A stretch of 64,000 bases of DNA, taken from contig CAZKJW010000003.1 in assembly GCA_964553125.1 (NCBI GenBank), positions 1 through 64,000 on the forward strand, read 5' to 3'. The position numbers and the translations under genes are program-made. The DNA comes from Aphodomonas sp964553125 (GTDB taxonomy: Bacteria; Bacillota; Clostridia; Christensenellales; Aristaeellaceae). The notes below the pieces were generated by a model that saw only the letters and a list, made by a program, of their open reading frames with translations, searched no databases and was not told where the DNA came from. Of this stretch, positions 25,363 through 33,215 are shown one piece after another; within the stretch, counting starts at the first letter, position 1; each line of letters starts with the position of its first letter.

Positions 25363-26097
25363 TCATTCATGACGCGCTGCAAATTCAGTGGGGGAGCAGC
25401 CGACGGCGTTCTTGAACACCTTGCTGAAATACAGCGGATCGGAAAAACCACACTCCACAGCCACGCTTTTGATGAGTGAATCGGGGTGCTTGCGCAGAAG
25501 CTCCTGCGCCCGTTCAATGCGTTTGAGCGTCAGATATTCCAGAAAGCTCATTCCGGTGTGCTTTCTGAAAATCCGGTTTGCCGTCGTCTGGCTGACGCTG
25601 CACTCGCGGCAGAGCTTGGAGAGTGTGATTCCCTGAGAAAGGTGAGTGGCAACATAGTTTTCCAGCGGAGTGAATGAGGTCTCCGATTTAGGATTTTCCG
25701 CGCCCTGCGCGGCAGAAACCGGCGCATCCTCATGCCATGCGGATACTGCGCGCAGGCAGCGCGTCAGTTCCTGCGGGCTGACCGGCTTGAGCAGATAATC
25801 GGCGACGCCGTGCCGCAGCGCGGTGCGCGCATATTCAAACTCCTGATACCCGCTGACGATGATGACGCGCGTGCGCGGCCATTGCTTTTTTAGCTGCGCC
25901 GTCAGCGCAAGCCCGTCCATACGCGGCATTGCAACGTCCGTGATCACGACGTCCGGATGCGCTTCTTCCATGTGTTCAAGCGCTTCCTCTCCGTTTTCGG
26001 CGATGCAGCAGACCTCTGCCTCCGGCGCATAGCGTGCGAGAATTGCGGCAATGTATTCCGCTGATGCAGGCTCGTCTTCCACGATCATCACGCGCAT
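25363..26097 (-). CDS. response regulator with AraC-type output domain (YesN-like)
   Basis: The 244-residue regulator has an N-terminal receiver domain with the acidic pocket VEDEP, phospho-acceptor D54 (VVITDVAMPRMDG), IIVSGYQEFEYA and the Lys of YLLKPVSP. The C-terminal part is an AraC helix-turn-helix pair (LSKLCRECSVSQTTANRIFR and SVAVECGFSDPLYFSKVFK). Such YesN regulators usually activate an adjacent CUT1 transporter, here the binding protein gene 100 bp downstream. It is translated from an ATG inside the 3' end of the sensor kinase gene (10-bp overlap). Confidence 0.94.
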   Translation of the reverse strand: MRVMIVEDEPASAEYIAAILARYAPEAEVCCIAENGEEALEHMEEAHPDVVITDVAMPRMDGLALTAQLKKQWPRTRVIIVSGYQEFEYARTALRHGVADYLLKPVSPQELTRCLRAVSAWHEDAPVSAAQGAENPKSETSFTPLENYVATHLSQGITLSKLCRECSVSQTTANRIFRKHTGMSFLEYLTLKRIERAQELLRKHPDSLIKSVAVECGFSDPLYFSKVFKNAVGCSPTEFAARHE

Positions 26098-27812
26098 GGT
26101 TTTCCCTCCTTTTCAATCGGGCGAAGCGGCGCGCTGAGCGTAATGCGCGCGCCTGTCTCCGCGTTGGAAAGCGTCATTTCAAAAGCAGCGCCATAAAATG
26201 CGCGCAGCCTTCCATACGTGTTTGCAATGCCCATGCCGCCGATGGAAAGCCCCTCCTGCGGCATGCCGTCCTCGCGAAGCGTCGCGCGCAGCTTTTCGAG
26301 AACGTCGGGCGCGAAACCGACGCCGTTGTCGGCGATATCAATAATCCAGCGCCCGTCCGCTGCATAGCCCTTGAGGGTGAAGCAGAGGCTGCGCCCCGTC
26401 TGCGCCAGACCGTGCCGGATTGCGTTTTCCGAGAACTGCTGCAAGACCAGCTTCGGCATCGGCTGCTCCGCAATTTCGGGAGCAATCTCCACGGTGTATT
26501 CCAGCTTCTGACGATAGCGCTTTTTCATCAGCGCAAGGTAGGTTGTTAAATGCGCCGCTTCGCGGCTGATGGTCGCCTGCCGCTCGCGCGTGTCGGCGCT
26601 GTATCGGAGCATGGCGGCGATTTCCTCGCATGTATTGACGATCTTTTCATCGCCGATTGTCATGGCACGTCCGGCGATCACGTTGAGCGTGTTATACAGA
26701 AAATGCGGATCGACCTGCGCCTGTAGCGCGTCCAGCCGTGCGCGCGCCTCCCGTTCCTGTGCGCGCATCTGCGCGTCCATGGATAGCTTCAACCGCTCGC
26801 ACAGATTGCCGAACGCTTTGCTCAGCGCTTTCAGCTCGTCGCCGCCGGACGGAAGATGCGGCCTGTCGAGCGATTCCAGCGCCGTCTGTTCCATCGTTTG
26901 GCGAATGGCGCGAATCGGCTGGGTGAGGCGGCGCGATGCAAAATACAGATACGCTGCCGAAACAACGAAAGCTACAAGGCATAGCGTTGTCATCTGCATT
27001 CGCACGGGCTTTATGACGGCCAGCGCGGCTTCGCGGGTCTGGCTGATGCGCACGGTCAAGCCGTATGCGTTGGAGGAGGAAGCAATTTGGATATCGTCTC
27101 CGGACGGCAGCGAACGGTCTGAGGCATAGAATATTTCACCGCTGTCGGACACGACCTCCACCCGCATGTCGGAAAGCGCAGGCGCATAAAGGATCTCATC
27201 AAGCTCGTCCATTTTATTCTGGATTTCGATGTAGCATGTCATGCCGGACATTGTGGGCATTGCGCGCGCGACGCTGTACACGGTGGTTCGTTCTTCTTCC
27301 CATACGTTTTCGTGCGGGAAGAGCAGCAGCATCCGTCCCCACTGCGCGCCCGCCTGTTCCAGCCATGTTAGCCCGGACATGGTTTCCAGCACGCTTTCTC
27401 GCGTAAACGCCATGTTTTCAGGCAAGCTGTCGAAATAGTCGCCGCGCGAGGTAAAAAGCACTGCGCGATAGAAGTTCTTGCTGATGGCGTAGCCTTTGAT
27501 TGTCCGGCGGATGATTGCGGCGTTGCGGTATATCAGCAGCTGATTGTCTTCTTCCTCGCTGCCGGACATGGTGTAATAGGAAATTGCCGAAAGGAAATCA
27601 GGCTCGGAAATCAGGAACAGCAGCGCGTTGTCCATCTGCTGGATGCGCGTTTCCAGCTGGAGCGAAATCGTTCCGGCCAGCGCCTGCATCTGCGTGCGCG
27701 TGCGCTCTAAACTGACAGACTCGCTATAATGATAAAAAGCCATCCCGGTCGCAAGAATGAGCGCGAGCACCAGCGCAAGTGTTGCGAGCAGGAGCTTGTT
27801 TTGTACGCGCAT
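26088..27812 (-). CDS. sensor histidine kinase, YesM/LytS type
   Basis: A membrane sensor of about 574 residues: one N-terminal helix (LLLATLALVLALILATGMAF), a 250-residue extracellular sensor region, a second helix near residue 290 (TTLCLVAFVVSAAYLYFA), a HAMP-like linker, the His_kinase phospho-acceptor motif DPHFLYNTLNVIAG and a GHKL ATPase domain (NAIRHGLAQ, IDIADNGVGF, IGGMGIANTYGRL). The start is ATG 27812 with AAAGGA upstream; 12 further codons to 27848 have no ribosome site and include the promoter. Cognate regulator is the overlapping YesN gene. The ligand is probably an oligosaccharide or a loaded binding protein (inference). Confidence 0.93.
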   Translation of the reverse strand: MRVQNKLLLATLALVLALILATGMAFYHYSESVSLERTRTQMQALAGTISLQLETRIQQMDNALLFLISEPDFLSAISYYTMSGSEEEDNQLLIYRNAAIIRRTIKGYAISKNFYRAVLFTSRGDYFDSLPENMAFTRESVLETMSGLTWLEQAGAQWGRMLLLFPHENVWEEERTTVYSVARAMPTMSGMTCYIEIQNKMDELDEILYAPALSDMRVEVVSDSGEIFYASDRSLPSGDDIQIASSSNAYGLTVRISQTREAALAVIKPVRMQMTTLCLVAFVVSAAYLYFASRRLTQPIRAIRQTMEQTALESLDRPHLPSGGDELKALSKAFGNLCERLKLSMDAQMRAQEREARARLDALQAQVDPHFLYNTLNVIAGRAMTIGDEKIVNTCEEIAAMLRYSADTRERQATISREAAHLTTYLALMKKRYRQKLEYTVEIAPEIAEQPMPKLVLQQFSENAIRHGLAQTGRSLCFTLKGYAADGRWIIDIADNGVGFAPDVLEKLRATLREDGMPQEGLSIGGMGIANTYGRLRAFYGAAFEMTLSNAETGARITLSAPLRPIEKEGKPCA

Positions 27813-27834
27813 GGGAACACATCCTTTCAGACCT

Positions 27835-27863
27835 ATTATATACCACAAATAACGATTTGGCGA
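27835..27863 (-). promoter_or_regulatory. promoter of the yesM-yesN pair
   Basis: On the minus strand TCGCCA (27858-27863), a 17-nt spacer containing TGTGG, and -10 TATAAT (27835-27840). The segment GCCAAATCGTTA in the spacer is nearly repeated in the epsG-like promoter at 36124-36153. Confidence 0.5.
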
Positions 27864-27933
27864 GAATTTTCATAAAAATAATTTATTTTTTATCGTATTT
27901 GACTTTTCACAAAATTTTCTTCGCAGCGTTATC

Positions 27934-27957
27934 ATTCTGCTTCATGTGTGGTATAAT
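27934..27957 (+). promoter_or_regulatory. extended -10 promoter of the yjjI-yjjW operon
   Basis: TGTGTGG runs into a consensus -10 TATAAT (27952-27957). The -35 region is weak (TTATCA, 17 nt upstream). It lies 36 nt before the ATG at 27994. Confidence 0.5.
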
Positions 27958-27993
27958 CATAATGTATCATCACACGAAAAAGGAGAACGGCCT

Positions 27994-29535
27994 ATGCGGA
28001 ACATGTCCATGGAAGAAGTAGAATCCCGCCGCGCTGCGATTCTGGAAACGATAAAAAATCAGACGCTGACGCATGAGCAGAAGGTAACCGCGCTTGCGCG
28101 CCATGCGGAAAATTTCATGAAGGTTCTGGACGAACCGGAGGATATTGACGAGCTGCTGCGCACGGACATTGCGACGCAGTGCTTCTGCAACCTCTACGAG
28201 GGCGAAGCGCCTTACCGGCCGCGCTATATCACGCCGGACTATCCGAAGTTCCTCAAGCAGGGGAGCGAGTTTCTCCAGCTCGACCCGCCGCGCGATCTTT
28301 TTGAAGCGCTGAGCAATCTGCTGATCCTCTATCATAACGTGCCGAGCATCACCAACTATCCCGTCTATATCGGCGATCTTGATACGCTGCTTGAACCGTT
28401 CGCTGAAGGGCTGGACGATGCCACCGTGAAAAAAGCGCTGCGGCTGTTCATGACACAGATTGACCGCACCATCCTCGATTCCTTCTGCCATGGTGATATC
28501 GGCCCGAAGGCCACGCGCGTGGGTCGGCTGCTGATGCAGGTGGAAGCCGAGCTTCAGGACGCCGTGCCGAACATCTCCATGCGCGTTTCGGAAGACACGC
28601 CTGACGATTTCCTGCTGGAAGGCATCGAGTGCGCGCTGAAATGCGCGAAGCCGAGCTTTGCCAATGATGCGATGTTCCGCGCGGAGCTGGGGGACAATTA
28701 CTGCATTGCAAGCTGCTATAACGGGCTGCTCAAGGGCGGCGGATCCTATACGCTCAGCCGCTTGCGGCTGGATAACATCGCCAAGAAGGCGACGAGCCTT
28801 TCCGATTTTACGGAGAATTGGCTGCCGCACGTGATGGACGTGATGGCCCGCTACATGGATGCGCGCATCAAATTCCTTGTGGAGGAAAGCGGCTTCTTTG
28901 ACAGCAGCTTCCTTGTGCGCGAAGGGCTGATCGACCGCCGTAACTTTACGGCGATGTTTGGTCTGGTCGGCATGGCTGAATGCGTGAACCGGCTGCTGGA
29001 GCTTGAAGGAAAGCAGGGTCGTTTCGGCTCGTGCGAGGAGGCGGACCGGCTTGCCGTAGCGATCATGGAGCAGATTCATGCGTTCAACAACAATCATTTC
29101 AATCCCTACTGCGAAGCGACGGGCGGGCATTTCCTGCTGCATGCGCAGGTGGGCATTGCAAGCGACCATGACTGCAGCCCGGGCACGCGCATCCCTGTCG
29201 GCGAGGAGCCGGAGAACCTGATTGATCACCTCAAGAATATCAGCCTGTTCCATAAGTATTTCCCGTCCGGAACGGGTGATATTTTCCCGGTGGATGTGAC
29301 GGTACACCGCAACCCCAGCTATATTCTCGATATCATTCGCGGGGCGATGCGCATGAACATCCGCTATCTGTCGTTCTATTCGTCCGACAGCGACGTCATC
29401 CGCGTGACGGGCTACCTTGTGAAGCGTTCCGAGGTGGAAAAGCTCGATCACGGTGAAAACGTCCGCCAGAATACGACCGGCCTTGGGCTTGGCGCAAAGA
29501 AAAACTGCAAGGCCTTTGACAGAAGGATTCGCTGA
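27994..29535 (+). CDS. yjjI: YjjI-family glycyl radical enzyme
   Basis: The 513-residue member of the glycyl radical enzyme superfamily matches the YjjI (DUF3029) branch, whose reaction I do not regard as settled. The radical-bearing loop is visible near the C-terminus as VIRVTGYLVKRSE (G473). Candidate active-site cysteines lie in GDNYCIASCYNGLLKGGGSY. After the glycine loop there is a 40-residue tail (LDHGENVRQNTTGLGLGAKK) as in other YjjI proteins, where PFL would end sooner. Start ATG 27994 has AAGGAG 8 nt upstream; the frame runs back to 27946 over the promoter. It overlaps the start of its activase (TGATG), so the pair is made together. The enzyme must be oxygen sensitive. Confidence 0.9.
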   Translation: MRNMSMEEVESRRAAILETIKNQTLTHEQKVTALARHAENFMKVLDEPEDIDELLRTDIATQCFCNLYEGEAPYRPRYITPDYPKFLKQGSEFLQLDPPRDLFEALSNLLILYHNVPSITNYPVYIGDLDTLLEPFAEGLDDATVKKALRLFMTQIDRTILDSFCHGDIGPKATRVGRLLMQVEAELQDAVPNISMRVSEDTPDDFLLEGIECALKCAKPSFANDAMFRAELGDNYCIASCYNGLLKGGGSYTLSRLRLDNIAKKATSLSDFTENWLPHVMDVMARYMDARIKFLVEESGFFDSSFLVREGLIDRRNFTAMFGLVGMAECVNRLLELEGKQGRFGSCEEADRLAVAIMEQIHAFNNNHFNPYCEATGGHFLLHAQVGIASDHDCSPGTRIPVGEEPENLIDHLKNISLFHKYFPSGTGDIFPVDVTVHRNPSYILDIIRGAMRMNIRYLSFYSSDSDVIRVTGYLVKRSEVEKLDHGENVRQNTTGLGLGAKKNCKAFDRRIR

Positions 29536-30371
29536 TGTGCGCGCCCGTCAACAAAATCATTCCGTTCAGCTCTGTGGACGGGCCGGGAAACCGCACGGCG
29601 GTGTTCTTTCAGGGGTGTACGTTCCGCTGTGAATATTGCCATAACCCGGAAACCATGCAGATGTGCGTCGGGTGCGGCAAATGCGCGGCGGCTTGCCCCG
29701 CAGGCGCGCTGACAAAGACGGATGACGGAATCGTCTATGATTACGCGAAATGCACGCTGTGCGATACGTGCATCCGCGTTTGTCCCAATCTCAGTTCGCC
29801 GCGCATCCGATGGATGGAGCCTTCCGAAGTGCTGCGCGAGATCCGGAAAAACGAACCGTTTATTCGCGGGGTTACGTTTTCAGGCGGTGAGTGTACGCTT
29901 CAGCGCGAGTTTCTGCTTGCAATCGCGCCGGAGATTCAGCGCGATGGGCTGAACGTGCTGCTGGACAGCAATGGCTGGCTGGATTTTTCGCAGGATCGGG
30001 CGCTGCTTGACGCCGTGGACGGCGTTATGCTGGACGTCAAGGCATGGGACGAGGCGGAACACAGCGCGCTGACGCGCTTTTCCGGGGAAACGGTGCGCGC
30101 CAATCTGCTGTTTCTTGCGCAACAGGAAAAGCTGGAAGAAGTCCGCACAGTCGTCGTTCCTGACCGCATGAATGCGGAAGAAACCGTGCGAAACGTCTGC
30201 CAGACGCTTCTGCAAGCGAACCGCACCGACGTGCGGTATAAGCTGATCCGTTTCCGCCAGAACGGCGTGCAGGAAAAATACCGCTGGTTCAGAAGCCCGA
30301 CGGACGACGAAATGCGCGCATTGGAATCACTCGCGCATAGCATGGGGATCATGAACACGGTTGTCACTTAA
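29535..30371 (+). CDS. yjjW: YjjW-family glycyl radical enzyme activase (radical SAM)
   Basis: Abstracts a hydrogen from the glycine of YjjI to form the stable radical. The 278-residue protein has the radical SAM cysteines in C28-x3-C32-x2-C35 (GCTFRCEYCHNP), followed by a two-cluster ferredoxin insert (C44, C47, C50, C54 and C73, C76, C79, C83), as in activases of the non-PFL type. VTFSGGECTLQREFL is the SAM-binding GGE motif. Its ATG overlaps the yjjI stop. A strong terminator follows. Confidence 0.93.
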   Translation: MCAPVNKIIPFSSVDGPGNRTAVFFQGCTFRCEYCHNPETMQMCVGCGKCAAACPAGALTKTDDGIVYDYAKCTLCDTCIRVCPNLSSPRIRWMEPSEVLREIRKNEPFIRGVTFSGGECTLQREFLLAIAPEIQRDGLNVLLDSNGWLDFSQDRALLDAVDGVMLDVKAWDEAEHSALTRFSGETVRANLLFLAQQEKLEEVRTVVVPDRMNAEETVRNVCQTLLQANRTDVRYKLIRFRQNGVQEKYRWFRSPTDDEMRALESLAHSMGIMNTVVT

Positions 30372-30391
30372 AAGAAGCAACAAGAACAATA

Positions 30392-30437
30392 ACGCCGCCG
30401 GGTTACGCTTAAAGCGCAAATCCGGCGGCGTGTTTTT
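30392..30437 (+). terminator. intrinsic terminator of yjjI-yjjW, possibly bidirectional
   Basis: ACGCCGCCGG pairs perfectly with CCGGCGGCGT over a 20-nt loop, followed by GTTTTTT on the plus strand. On the minus strand the tail is TTATTGTTC, so it may also serve the convergent dehydrogenase gene less efficiently. Confidence 0.85.
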
Positions 30438-30449
30438 TATGATTTGAAT

Positions 30450-31625
30450 TTACTCGCAGCAGGCGCGGTAAATCGTTTCTACGTCGTTCTTCGTCAGCTT
30501 CATGAAATTTCCGACCGTTCCGTCTGCGCCGCATTTGCATTTGCGCGTCAGCTCAGGAATGTCTTCTTCTTTTGCACCAAGCTCAGCAAACGTCAGCGGA
30601 AGCCCGAGGCTCTTCCAGAATGCGGAAAGGCGGGCGATGCCTTCCAGCGCGGTGCGTTCCGGGTGCTCGAAATCCATCTGACACCCCCAGACACGAACCG
30701 CGAACTCAGCCATGCGCATTTCATGGCCGGCAAGCGTGTAACGCAACCAGTGGGGAATGATAACGGAAAGCGTCGCGCCGTGCGTCGCGTCGTATTTTGC
30801 GGAAAGCTCGTGTCCAAGCGCATGAGACGCCCAATCCTCCTGGCGGCCAACGCCCAGCTGACCATTATGAGCAAGCGTTCCCGCCCACATGATGGCCGCG
30901 CGCGCGTCATAGTTGTCCGGCTCAGAAAGGCAGATCGGGCCGTATTTGATCACCGTCTGCAAAACGCTTTCGCACAGGCGATCCGTTACGTCAACGTCAG
31001 TCGTGTTGGTGAAATAACGCTCGATGATGTGCGCCATGATATCCGCAACGCCGCAGGCCGTCTGCCATGCAGGCAGCGTGAAGGTGGTTTCGGGGTTGAG
31101 AATTGCAAAGCGCGGGCGATTGAAATCGCTGCGCGTGCCGCGCTTGAGCATCAGCGCTTCGTTTGTGACAACCGCAGAGTTCGAGCCTTCGGAGCCGGTT
31201 GCCGGAAGCGTCAGCACGCAGCCGTGAGGGAGCGCGTTTGCATATGGAACCTTTCCGGACCAGATATCCCAGAAATCGCCGTCATACACCGCGCCAGCGG
31301 CAATTGCTTTTCCGGAATCGATAGCGCTGCCGCCGCCAACGCCCAGAATGAAATCGATCTTTTCGCGCTTGCAGATTTCGATGCCTTCATAGACCAGTCC
31401 GCTTCGCGGGTTGGGACGCACGCCGCCGAGCAGCGTGTAGGCCACGCCTGCTTCATCGAGCGATTTTTTGACCTCATCCAGCAGCCCGGAGCGCACCACA
31501 GATCCGCCGCCATAGTGAATCAGCACACGGGTGCCGCCAAAACGGCGGGTCAGTTCGCCGACACGCTTCTGCGTATCGCGTCCGAAGGCAAAATATGTCG
31601 GGTTATACAGGTCAAAATTCTGCAT
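30450..31625 (-). CDS. iron-containing alcohol dehydrogenase, BdhA/YqhD-like
   Basis: The 391-residue group III alcohol dehydrogenase is probably an NAD(P)H-dependent aldehyde or butanol dehydrogenase. The nucleotide-binding segment is GVGGGSAIDSGKAIA; the metal ligands lie in ACGVADIMAHIIERYF (Asp, His) and ASHALGHELSAKYDATHGAT (two His). ATLPATGSEGS-type sequence (LTLPATGSEGSNSAVV) is the usual substrate-side loop. Such enzymes reduce aldehydes during fermentation. It overlaps the upstream metallo-hydrolase gene by 14 bp and is transcribed toward the yjjW gene, so a metabolic link to YjjI is only a neighbourhood guess. Confidence 0.93.
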   Translation of the reverse strand: MQNFDLYNPTYFAFGRDTQKRVGELTRRFGGTRVLIHYGGGSVVRSGLLDEVKKSLDEAGVAYTLLGGVRPNPRSGLVYEGIEICKREKIDFILGVGGGSAIDSGKAIAAGAVYDGDFWDIWSGKVPYANALPHGCVLTLPATGSEGSNSAVVTNEALMLKRGTRSDFNRPRFAILNPETTFTLPAWQTACGVADIMAHIIERYFTNTTDVDVTDRLCESVLQTVIKYGPICLSEPDNYDARAAIMWAGTLAHNGQLGVGRQEDWASHALGHELSAKYDATHGATLSVIIPHWLRYTLAGHEMRMAEFAVRVWGCQMDFEHPERTALEGIARLSAFWKSLGLPLTFAELGAKEEDIPELTRKCKCGADGTVGNFMKLTKNDVETIYRACCE

Positions 31626-32316
31626 GATTGTTCACTCCTTTGAGCAGCAGATCCGTCGCGCAGCCAAAACCCTGCGCTTTGGCAAAAGCAGTATAATCGC
31701 GGTTGAGGTGCATGAGCGTGATTTTCTCGCGAAGCGAGGAAGGAACCTGCTCCTGCAAGCCGCAAATCGTCATGTGAAGCGCGCTACTGGGGGCGTCGCA
31801 CGCATCGAGGTATGCGCGGGAAACGCGCCCTGAAGCCAAATTGGCAACGAGCGCGGGGGGAAGCGCCGAAGCATCGCCGCTGTAGAAAACTGTTTCATTG
31901 CCGCATGTGACTTCAAAACCCCATGCAGACAAGTCGCCGTGTGCGACCGGTACGGGTTGGATTCTGACACCGTCCGCGTCAAGCGCAGGAAGCCAATGAT
32001 ACTGGTTTTCGGGCATTCCCATCATGGTCATCAGCGTTTTGAGCTGCTCGGACGGATGAATCACCGTCGCGGGCTTTTTCAGGATGAAATGGCAATAGCC
32101 GAGCAGCGTGCCGAGCGAACCGACATGGTCGGAATGAAAATGCGTCACCGCGACGTATATTTCTTTCGCATCATCCAAAAGCCCTGCGAGTTTGGCACGC
32201 TCAAAAACGGTTTCCCCGCAATCGAGCAGATAAAGCGAGCCGTTATGCGTAAAAAACGCGGCGTTCGTACCGAGCGCCGCGTTGAACGCAGCGCCACAGC
32301 CAAGAAACTGAAGCAT
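31612..32316 (-). CDS. MBL-fold metallo-hydrolase, RNase Z/PhnP-like group
   Basis: The 234-residue single-domain metallo-beta-lactamase-fold protein has the metal motif VTHFHSDHVGSLG (HxHxDH), a further His in VPVAHGDLSAWGF, the bridging Asp in FYSGDASALPP and a C-terminal MHLNRDYT. It starts MLQFLGCGAAFNAALGTNAA, similar to the RNase Z or PhnP group, but it lacks the exosite needed for tRNA processing, so a small-molecule phosphodiesterase or hydrolase is more likely. Its 3' end overlaps the alcohol dehydrogenase gene by 14 bp, and it lies 23 nt from the upstream acetyltransferase gene, so all three are probably cotranscribed. Confidence 0.85.
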   Translation of the reverse strand: MLQFLGCGAAFNAALGTNAAFFTHNGSLYLLDCGETVFERAKLAGLLDDAKEIYVAVTHFHSDHVGSLGTLLGYCHFILKKPATVIHPSEQLKTLMTMMGMPENQYHWLPALDADGVRIQPVPVAHGDLSAWGFEVTCGNETVFYSGDASALPPALVANLASGRVSRAYLDACDAPSSALHMTICGLQEQVPSSLREKITLMHLNRDYTAFAKAQGFGCATDLLLKGVNNHAEF

Positions 32317-32339
32317 AGTCTTGCGCTCCTTTGCGTGTT

Positions 32340-33152
32340 TTATAGATTTATACCGGGGTACAGCCGCACCGGCTGCGTGGTCTCAAAGTGCATTTTTTCA
32401 AAGAGCTGCGTTGCAGGTTCGTTTCGCTGCCACACATCCGCGATGAGGGCGCGCACGCCGTTGCGCAAAAGCTCCTGCGCGGCCTGTCCGATCAGCGCAG
32501 AGGCAACGCCGCGATGGCGGAACTCTGGCTTTGTGTAGAGCATCTCGACGACGCCTTCGGAGCCGTTTGCCGTGAGAACCAGTTCTCCAAGCAGATGGTC
32601 TTCCTGCCAGACGCCCCATGCAGAAAAATGCGGCTGCGCCTGCATGCGTGCAATCCAGTTATAGTTGTACGCTGTGACGCTGTAAGCGTTGATGCGGCGA
32701 AGCAAAGCGTCATAATCTTCCTGCGTTTCAAGCAGCACAGGCGCGATGGACGTGCTGACCGGCGGCTTTGGCATCCGATCGGTCTCGGAGAGAATGAGGC
32801 GCTTGCGCACAATGGCGTCATCATTTTCAAAGCCGCAGTCCAACAGCTCAGCCAGCAGATTCTGATCCTGCGGGTTGCATCGCGCATACATGCGCGCCGG
32901 AAGTTGCGCGTTTTTGCGGCGAAGCTCCAGCGTGCGCGTATAGCACGCGCCAATAAGCAGGTGCAGCGAACGGCTGTCCTGCGCGCTGATGGACAGGTAA
33001 TAGTTCAGCGGCCTGTCCGGCAGCATCGTATGATTGATAAACTCGATAACCGACGCGCTCCCGCATTTCGTTCCGAAATCATCCAGAATCTGGAAGCTGT
33101 TTTCCAGCGGGACGCCCGGAACAGGGGAGAGCGGGTACTGAATCTGAGACAA
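32340..33152 (-). CDS. GNAT-family acetyltransferase with N-terminal extension
   Basis: A protein of about 270 residues whose C-terminal half (about 125-270) is a GNAT domain: LVLTANGSEGVVEMLYTKPE, the acetyl-CoA loop FRHRGVASALIGQA, and LIADVWQRNEPATQLFEKM. The N-terminal half may be a degenerate second GNAT fold (YLSISAQDSRSLHLLIG). Start choice is uncertain: ATG 33164 abuts the AAGGA, so I prefer TTG 33152, which follows it at about 10 nt. The substrate is unknown. It belongs to the minus-strand run epsG-like, murJ, GNAT, MBL, adh. Confidence 0.78.
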   Translation of the reverse strand: MSQIQYPLSPVPGVPLENSFQILDDFGTKCGSASVIEFINHTMLPDRPLNYYLSISAQDSRSLHLLIGACYTRTLELRRKNAQLPARMYARCNPQDQNLLAELLDCGFENDDAIVRKRLILSETDRMPKPPVSTSIAPVLLETQEDYDALLRRINAYSVTAYNYNWIARMQAQPHFSAWGVWQEDHLLGELVLTANGSEGVVEMLYTKPEFRHRGVASALIGQAAQELLRNGVRALIADVWQRNEPATQLFEKMHFETTQPVRLYPGINL

Positions 33153-33215
33153 GCAAAAACACATCCTTACAGAAAGAGTGACGCAGTTTTCTTTACGCGC
33201 GCAGCGCGCATAAAA

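Noticed and set aside
33153..33164. ATG at 33164 as start of the acetyltransferase
   Set aside because: The only AAGGA directly abuts this ATG, leaving no spacing; TTG 33152 is better placed, although the choice is not certain.
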